From an uncultured Methanobrevibacter sp. (GTDB lineage: Archaea; Methanobacteriota; Methanobacteria; Methanobacteriales; Methanobacteriaceae), in NCBI RefSeq assembly GCF_900314695.1, contig NZ_OMWD01000006.1, positions 16,297 to 80,296 on the forward strand: a stretch of DNA of 64,000 nt, given 5' to 3'. Made by a program: the position numbers and the translations under genes. Below the pieces are notes generated by a model. The model saw only the letters and a list, made by a program, of their open reading frames with translations, was not told where the DNA came from and did no database searches. Positions 58,870 through 64,000 of this stretch are shown one piece after another. Positions within the stretch are counted from its first letter, which is position 1. Every line of letters begins with the position of its first letter.

Positions 58870-61491
58870 ATGCAAGAAGAAATTTTAAAATTATATGAAA
58901 AAGTTCAAGATAAACTTTCACAAGAAGAGTTTTTAGCAGAAATGAACCAAATTAGTAAAACTAATTTTAAAGATGTTCCATTTGTTGACGAAGTCAATTT
59001 GGCGCATGAAGTTTTGAAAAATCATGGTGTCACTGACTTTGAGACCATTCCTGCCGAAACCGATTCAAGTGATGATAACGATGATGAAGTAACCTTTGAA
59101 ATGACTGAAGATCTTTTAGAGAAATATGACAAGGTAAAAGATAAAATTACTCAAGAAGAATTTCTTTCCAGAATGGCAGAATTCAAAAAACAAGAATCTT
59201 CAAATCCATTCATGAACGATTCAGGATTTGCAGATATGGTTGTTGGTGAATTGGTCGATGAAGAAGTTGAAGTTGTATCAGAAAAACCGGAATTTGCTGT
59301 AAAAACCATTAGTCAACTTGAAAAAGGCAGCAAAGATGCAACCATTGAAGGAAGAGTAATATCCATATCAAATAAAAGGTCATTCAAAACTCGTAAAGGT
59401 GGAAAAGGTGAAGTCTGTAATGTGGAATTGCAGGACAATACCGGAAAGATGAGAACCGTATTCTGGACTCAAAACATGCCACTTTTAAAGAAATTCCATG
59501 AAGGAGACATTATTCAGATTAAAGGTGTAGATATTAAAGAGGGTTATTCAGGTCTTGAAGCTAATCTAAGGCCAAGAACATCAATTGTTAAATTAGAAGA
59601 AAATCCTTCTAAATTCCCAGTTTATGAAGAAGAAATCACTAACATTGCTGATATTGAACCTGATACAAAAGTTAATATTATTGCAAGAATTGTTAGAATT
59701 CCAACTGTAAGAAGTTATGAAAAAAATGGAAAAGAAGGAAAAGTCGCATCACTTGATTTGCAAGACGCTTCTGGAAAAATCACCTATACATTATGGAATA
59801 AAAATGTTGAGTTAATTGATGATTTAAAATTGGAAGATGGAGACACCGTAAAAATTCTTGCAGCTCAATCCCGTGAAAGAACAAACAGAGACGGCATATC
59901 TGAAATATCCTTAAGTCATTGGGATGGAAGAATAATCAAAGGTGACTTTGATGTGCCGGAAGTAGAACAGGAATTCACTAAAATCGGGGATTTGAATGAA
60001 GGAACTGATCTCTCAATTAAAGGTGTTGTTGTAAGACTTCAAGATATTAAAACCTTTATTAGAAAAACTGACAATACCGAAGGTAAATTAAGAAACTTTG
60101 ATGTAGGAGATTCCTCAGGTTCTATTAGAGTTACTGTTTGGGGCGATGACACTGAATTGCCAATTAATAAAGGAGATATTGTTAAAATTATTGGAGGTAA
60201 TGTTCGTTTTGATGAATACACTCAAAGCGGATACTCAATGAATACTAACTTTAACACACAAATCACTATTAACCCTGAAAATTTATCCATGGAAGAGTTT
60301 GAAGAGTTTGAACAATTAAAAGAACAATTAAGACCAACTCCTATTGGAAATATTCCTGAAATTGATGATGATGGAATTGAAATTGATATTCAAGGAAGAT
60401 TCCTTTCAGTTAATGATACAAATGAGTTCCAAAGGGATGACGGTTCAGTAGGTATTGTTCGCTCAGCAATTTTCGCTGATGAATCTGGAAAAGTTCAATT
60501 ATCCTTATGGAATGAACGTGCTGAAGAAGAATATGAAGTTGGTGATGCATACCAAATTGAAAACGCCAGAACTAGGCTCGGCATGTATGATGTTGATTTA
60601 AACATTGGTAGCGGTTCTAGATTAATTAAGTTATCAGAAGAACAAGCTTCCGCAATGTTTATTCCTGAATTATCCACATTAGAAAAAGCACTTTATGACT
60701 ATAAGAAAATTTCTGATGTTGATGAAGATGAAGAAGACATAATACTATTAGGTAGAGTAATAGAATTGAATGATATCCGTAATTTTGATAGGGATAATGG
60801 TGATACTGGTAGTGTTAGAAATATAGAAATTGCTGATGACACAGGTTCTATTAGAGTCGTATTGTGGAATGATGATGCAAAAATTGATTTGGAAGTTGGA
60901 ATGCCAATTAAATTACAAAATCCACGTATGACAATCGGTATGGATAATCGTATTGAAGCAGTTGTCGGTAGAGGTACCACAATTCTTGAACCAAGTGAAG
61001 ATGAATTAAGCAAATTACCAACTTATGATGAATTAAAAGAAGCTATATATGTTCCAAAAACTATTGAAGCTTTATTGGAAGATGACACTAATATTCGTGT
61101 CACAGGTACAATTAAAGAAGTTGGTACTGATAAAAATATTCTCAAAAAATGTCCTAACTGTAGATCCAATGTTGAGACAACTATTGAAGAAAATGTTTGT
61201 GACAATTGTGGACATGCATTTGATGAACCAAATTACACATTGATGATACCTACAAGAATCGAAGATGATACTGGTGATATTCCGGCTACATTTTTCGATA
61301 ATTTAGCTGAAGAATTAATTGAAATGAAAAAAGAAGATGTTATCAATTATGTTGAAGATGGATTAGGTATTGAAGATAAACTTCAAGATTTAAACGGGTT
61401 GACAGTAGAGATTATTGCTAATGTTAGCTTTGATGAATACAATGAAGAAAGTAGGTTAAATCCTAAAAAAATTATATCAAAATATTATTAA
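58870..61491 (+). CDS. rpa: Replication protein A, multi-OB-fold
   Basis: An 873-residue single-stranded DNA-binding protein. Two similar helical repeats open it (LYEKVQDKLSQEEFLAEM about residue 7, KYDKVKDKITQEEFLSRM about 85). Then five OB folds in tandem from about 145 to 730, each with a GxVxxxxDxTGxxRVxxW core (DNTGKMRTVFW, DASGKITYTLW, DSSGSIRVTVW, DESGKVQLSLW, DDTGSIRVVLW). A sixth OB with a zinc finger (CPNCRSNVETTIEENVCDNC, about 765-790) ends it. It protects ssDNA in replication and repair. GAGGGG precedes the ATG and a TATA box (CTTTATATAC) lies near 58815. radA follows in the same direction. Confidence 0.95.
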   Translation: MQEEILKLYEKVQDKLSQEEFLAEMNQISKTNFKDVPFVDEVNLAHEVLKNHGVTDFETIPAETDSSDDNDDEVTFEMTEDLLEKYDKVKDKITQEEFLSRMAEFKKQESSNPFMNDSGFADMVVGELVDEEVEVVSEKPEFAVKTISQLEKGSKDATIEGRVISISNKRSFKTRKGGKGEVCNVELQDNTGKMRTVFWTQNMPLLKKFHEGDIIQIKGVDIKEGYSGLEANLRPRTSIVKLEENPSKFPVYEEEITNIADIEPDTKVNIIARIVRIPTVRSYEKNGKEGKVASLDLQDASGKITYTLWNKNVELIDDLKLEDGDTVKILAAQSRERTNRDGISEISLSHWDGRIIKGDFDVPEVEQEFTKIGDLNEGTDLSIKGVVVRLQDIKTFIRKTDNTEGKLRNFDVGDSSGSIRVTVWGDDTELPINKGDIVKIIGGNVRFDEYTQSGYSMNTNFNTQITINPENLSMEEFEEFEQLKEQLRPTPIGNIPEIDDDGIEIDIQGRFLSVNDTNEFQRDDGSVGIVRSAIFADESGKVQLSLWNERAEEEYEVGDAYQIENARTRLGMYDVDLNIGSGSRLIKLSEEQASAMFIPELSTLEKALYDYKKISDVDEDEEDIILLGRVIELNDIRNFDRDNGDTGSVRNIEIADDTGSIRVVLWNDDAKIDLEVGMPIKLQNPRMTIGMDNRIEAVVGRGTTILEPSEDELSKLPTYDELKEAIYVPKTIEALLEDDTNIRVTGTIKEVGTDKNILKKCPNCRSNVETTIEENVCDNCGHAFDEPNYTLMIPTRIEDDTGDIPATFFDNLAEELIEMKKEDVINYVEDGLGIEDKLQDLNGLTVEIIANVSFDEYNEESRLNPKKIISKYY

Positions 61492-61514
61492 ACAACTAAA
61501 AAGGAATGATTGTT

Positions 61515-62450
61515 ATGGTAGAATTAGCAGATTTGCCAGGTGTTGGTGAAAAAACAGCAGAAAAATTAAAAGATGCAGGTTTTGCTGATATGATGAGATT
61601 AGCTACAGCTACTCCAAAAGAATTATCTGTTAAAGCAGAAATTGGAGAAGGTGTTGCTGAAAAAGTTATTGAAGCTGCACGTAGAGCTGAAAATATTACT
61701 TTTGAAACAGCTTTGGAAGTCGATGAAAGAAGAAAAGATGTAGGTCACATTACTGTAGGTAGTCAAGAATTCAACGATTTGATTGGAGGAGGAATCGAAA
61801 CCCAATCCATCACAGAAGTATTTGGTGAATTTGGATCAGGTAAAAGTCAAATTTCTCATGAATTAGCAGTTACTGTTCAATTGCCAGAAGAACTTGGAGG
61901 TCTTGACGGAGAATGCGTATTTGTAGATACTGAAAATACTTTCCGTCCAGAAAGGATTAGACAAATTGCAGAAGGTTTTGAATTAGATAGCGAAGAGGTT
62001 TTAAGTAGAATTCATGTTGCCCGTGCATTCAATTCAGCTCACCAAATTTTAATGGTTGATAAAATTAATGAACTTATTCAAAGTGGGAATAATGTTAGAT
62101 TAGTTATTGTTGATTCATTAATGGCTCACTTTAGGGCAGAATATGTTGGAAGGGAGTCCTTAGCTGTAAGACAACAAAAATTAAACCAACATTTACATTC
62201 ACTCCAGCAAATTGCTAATACATATAACGTAGCAGTATTCTTAACTAACCAAGTACAAGCTAAGCCTGATTCATTCTTTGGAAGTCCTACCAAAGCTATT
62301 GGTGGACACGTATTAGGTCACGCTTCCACTTATAGAATTTGGCTTAAAAAAGGATTAGCAGGTAAAAGAATTGCTCGTTTAGTTGACAGTCCTCATTTGC
62401 CTGAAGGTGAATGCGTATTTAAAATTACTAGCGAAGGTATCGTTAGTTAA
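61515..62450 (+). CDS. radA: DNA repair and recombination protein RadA
   Basis: A 311-residue archaeal RecA/Rad51 recombinase. An N-terminal helix-hairpin-helix domain (LADLPGVGEKTAEKLKDAGF) leads to the core with Walker A FGEFGSGKSQISHE, CVFVDTENTFRPERI, Walker B VRLVIVDSLMAHFRAEYVGR and the DNA-binding loop QVQAKPDSFFGSPTKAIGG. ATG 61515 is preferred because AAGGA lies nine bases upstream; ATG 61506 is too close to it. Same length as M. smithii RadA. Confidence 0.96.
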   Translation: MVELADLPGVGEKTAEKLKDAGFADMMRLATATPKELSVKAEIGEGVAEKVIEAARRAENITFETALEVDERRKDVGHITVGSQEFNDLIGGGIETQSITEVFGEFGSGKSQISHELAVTVQLPEELGGLDGECVFVDTENTFRPERIRQIAEGFELDSEEVLSRIHVARAFNSAHQILMVDKINELIQSGNNVRLVIVDSLMAHFRAEYVGRESLAVRQQKLNQHLHSLQQIANTYNVAVFLTNQVQAKPDSFFGSPTKAIGGHVLGHASTYRIWLKKGLAGKRIARLVDSPHLPEGECVFKITSEGIVS

Positions 62451-62472
62451 TTTTTCCTTTTCTTTTTTTTTT

Positions 62473-62496
62473 GAGTCTGTAAAATTTTATAGGCTT
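62473..62496 (+). repeat. Left terminal inverted repeat
   Basis: GAGTCTGTAAAATTTTATAG followed by GCTT, exactly complementary to the right end at 63829-63852. Confidence 0.85.
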
Positions 62497-63699
62497 ATTT
62501 AATTTTTATGTGATTTTGAGTCCAATTTTGCATTTGGAAGTCTAAAAATGTCAGAATTCCTTCTTTAGTTTTGTATAATTTCTTTATTATTCTGGATTGG
62601 TTTGTCTGTAGTAATTTTCTACTTTGTTGGATGTTTTTTCTATATTTTCATTATCTAAGTGTTCTACATATCTATGGAAGTGATTGATGATGTGTTTTCT
62701 GATGAAATCTTTTAATACAACTGGAATGGCTCTGTAATTTTGTAAATATTGTTTAAATTGCTCGATTGCTTCTTGTTTTGAATTTTGTCTGAAGCAATTT
62801 TTCAATTCTTTCGCATTTTCGTAAATATAGTCTCTTGCTTTTCCATTAATCTTGTTCCGTCTACAATGTACTTTTAATTTATGATTGATTGTTTGAAATA
62901 GATGAAATGTGCATAATTGGTGTTTTACTCCTATTTCATCTGCTACATTACGATACATTGGGAATAAATCGGTTGTTAAGCAAATAAATGGTTTATTTGC
63001 CGTTGAATCTAGGATGAATTTTTTCGTGTTTTTTGGTATTCTGCGACGTACAATTCTTTATGAGACTGGAACATTGAGTATTGCATCATATAATGTTAAT
63101 CTGTAGTGTCTGACTCCATTGAGTCTTAAAAATTGCTCATCGTATAAATAGTAGCCAGAATACTCGAATTCTTTGTTGGTGATTGTTTCTTCATGATTTT
63201 TGTTTGACCAATTTCGGATTGTTTGATGAGATATTCGTATTCCAAGGAATATTTGGAAGTATTTACTTATTTTACGAAGTGATTGATATTCAATTTTCAT
63301 TATTTCAGGTATTTTATCTATTATTTCTTGTAAATAATGTTTATTATTTTTTATTAGTGGATTGTTGCTTATTCCGAATTTTTTGTTGCATTTTTTGCAT
63401 TGATATTGCTGTTCTCTGAATTCTGTGATGTTTCCATTGATATTTTGTTTGTTTTTTGTTATTGTTCTTTTTTTGATTATTTTGTGGCTTCCACAAACAG
63501 GACAAATTGGATTATCATATCTAAATGTATTATTTTCATCTAAGAAGAGTTTGTGATGGGTATTTTCAATTTTTGGGTTTTTATTGAGTTTTCCTGAAAT
63601 GATTTTTTCTTGATCAATTTTTTCGTCAGAAAAATCGTAAAGTTTAAGTTGTATGAAGTCTAAATTATTATTGAGGACAGATTTAGTTTGTTTGGTCAT
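62495..63699 (-). pseudogene. Transposase, disrupted
   Basis: A transposase of about 400 codons. Two zinc-binding regions (CPVCGSHKIIKKRT; YQCKKCNKKFGI) and a helix-turn-helix-like segment (SLRKISKYFQIFLGIRISHQ) open it, and DDE-type residues follow in YYLYDEQFLRLNGVR and CLTTDLFPMYRNVADE. The frame is cut by a TAA at 63058-63060 where the sequence reads VPVS-stop-RIVRRRIP in frame, most simply a Glu codon changed to stop. Near 62590 a frameshift after YYRQTNPE removes the last ~32 residues (IIKKLYKTKEGILTFLDFQM...), which are still readable in another frame. The element cannot move by itself. Confidence 0.8.
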
Positions 63700-63828
63700 A
63701 AATTATTATTTGTCCTCACTTATTAAAGTATTTTACTATTTTTTAACCATTTATATTGAAATTAAAGAAAAATTAGAACGAATTTTCATCGAATTGAAAT
63801 TTCAACTGTAAAAAATAAAATTTGAAAG

Positions 63829-63852
63829 AAGCCTATAAAATTTTACAGACTC
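63829..63852 (-). repeat. Right terminal inverted repeat
   Basis: AAGCCTATAAAATTTTACAG followed by ACTC, the exact reverse complement of the left end. Confidence 0.85.
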
Positions 63853-63882
63853 TTTTTTTTATAGTTAGTTACCAAACTTTTG

Positions 63883-64000
63883 TTATAAATGTTTCGAGCC
63901 ATTGTCATAAACTTTCGTTCCAGAAATCGATTTATTGTAGGTTTTTATTGTTAATTCTTGTAAAAATTCTCTTGATTCTAGATAATAATGTTTAATTTCT
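63883..64000 (-). CDS. C-terminal fragment of an unidentified protein (runs off the window)
   Basis: An open frame of 38 codons enters from beyond the right edge on the minus strand and stops at TAA 63883-63885. The visible sequence reads EIKHYYLESREFLQELTIKT then YNKSISGTKVYDNGSKHL. I do not recognise it. It could be a real gene or a remnant next to the insertion sequence. Confidence 0.45.
   Translation of the reverse strand, partial: EIKHYYLESREFLQELTIKTYNKSISGTKVYDNGSKHL

Larger units (their letters stand above)
62473..63852 (-). mobile_element. Degenerate insertion sequence (ISM1-like)
   Basis: A 1380-bp insertion sequence bounded by perfect 24-bp terminal inverted repeats (GAGTCTGTAAAATTTT... 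outward ends) with an 8-bp direct repeat of T on both sides (62465-62472 and 63853-63860). It holds one transposase gene, broken. It has landed in the T tract after radA. Methanobrevibacter smithii has a related element, ISM1, of 1.18 kb with 29-bp repeats and 8-bp duplications; identity to it is a suggestion only. Confidence 0.8.

Noticed and set aside
1..64000. tRNA, rRNA or CRISPR arrays
   Set aside because: No cloverleaf-like sequence with conserved T and D arm bases, no rRNA motifs and no regularly spaced repeats were seen in the non-coding gaps.

Overview
This 64 kb window is AT-rich archaeal chromosome, almost certainly from a Methanobrevibacter-type methanogen (Methanobacteriales). 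The evidence is an archaeal histone and Alba, an Orc1/Cdc6 initiator beside a field of 13-bp origin boxes, the PolD small subunit, RPA and RadA. There are also genes for cobalamin/F430-type tetrapyrroles, a methanogenesis marker 11 protein, a CTP-type riboflavin kinase and the two-domain PurE known from Methanobrevibacter smithii. TATA-box promoters, GGTG/GAGG ribosome binding sites and several probable leaderless starts fit this. I see no rRNA, tRNA or CRISPR array.

Layout. 0-6 kb (minus strand): Alba, then a compact run read padR > ABC ATPase > ABC permease > PQQ beta-propeller protein > leuA. 6-12.5 kb: a sugar-isomerase-like protein, a soluble P-type-ATPase-like HAD protein, gatA, a CobB/CobQ-like amidotransferase with its domains in reverse order, and ribB preceded by a clear FMN riboswitch, then ribK. 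13-19.5 kb: a fumarate reductase flavoprotein, a deoxyadenosine/SAH deaminase, histone, hisG, pyrB and cdc6. 19.5-20.1 kb: the presumed replication origin, with six copies or near copies of TTTACACTTGAAA. 20-29.5 kb: cbiB, cbiG, cbiH, the PolD small subunit, a PhoU/TrkA-C-like protein and an MgtE-like transporter. 29.5-31.3 kb: two overlapping genes for pilin-like secreted proteins. 31.4-37.5 kb: a DUF35 protein, two CbiX/CfbA-type chelatases, thiL, a radical-SAM protein, a UbiD-family decarboxylase and purE. 37.5-46 kb: Tex, a membrane glycosyltransferase, methanogenesis marker 11, ribH, a 33-residue membrane peptide and leuB-leuD-leuC behind a palindromic promoter element.

46-58.7 kb is a surface-polysaccharide region: a DUF2264 protein, a UDP-sugar dehydrogenase, all four dTDP-rhamnose genes, two small paralogous membrane proteins, a TagF-like transferase, three family-2 glycosyltransferases and a polyprenyl-phosphate sugar-phosphate transferase. 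Inside the rhamnose operon, between rfbD and rfbA, sits a secreted barnase-type ribonuclease followed at once by a barstar-type inhibitor. 58.8-62.5 kb carries RPA and RadA. The window ends with a decayed insertion sequence (terminal inverted repeats, 8-bp T duplication, transposase broken by a stop and a frameshift) and the tail of a further gene.

The two most striking items are the bacterial-type FMN riboswitch placed in front of an archaeal-type ribB, and the barnase/barstar pair built into a rhamnose operon. Functional names rest on sequence motifs read by eye; no database search was run.
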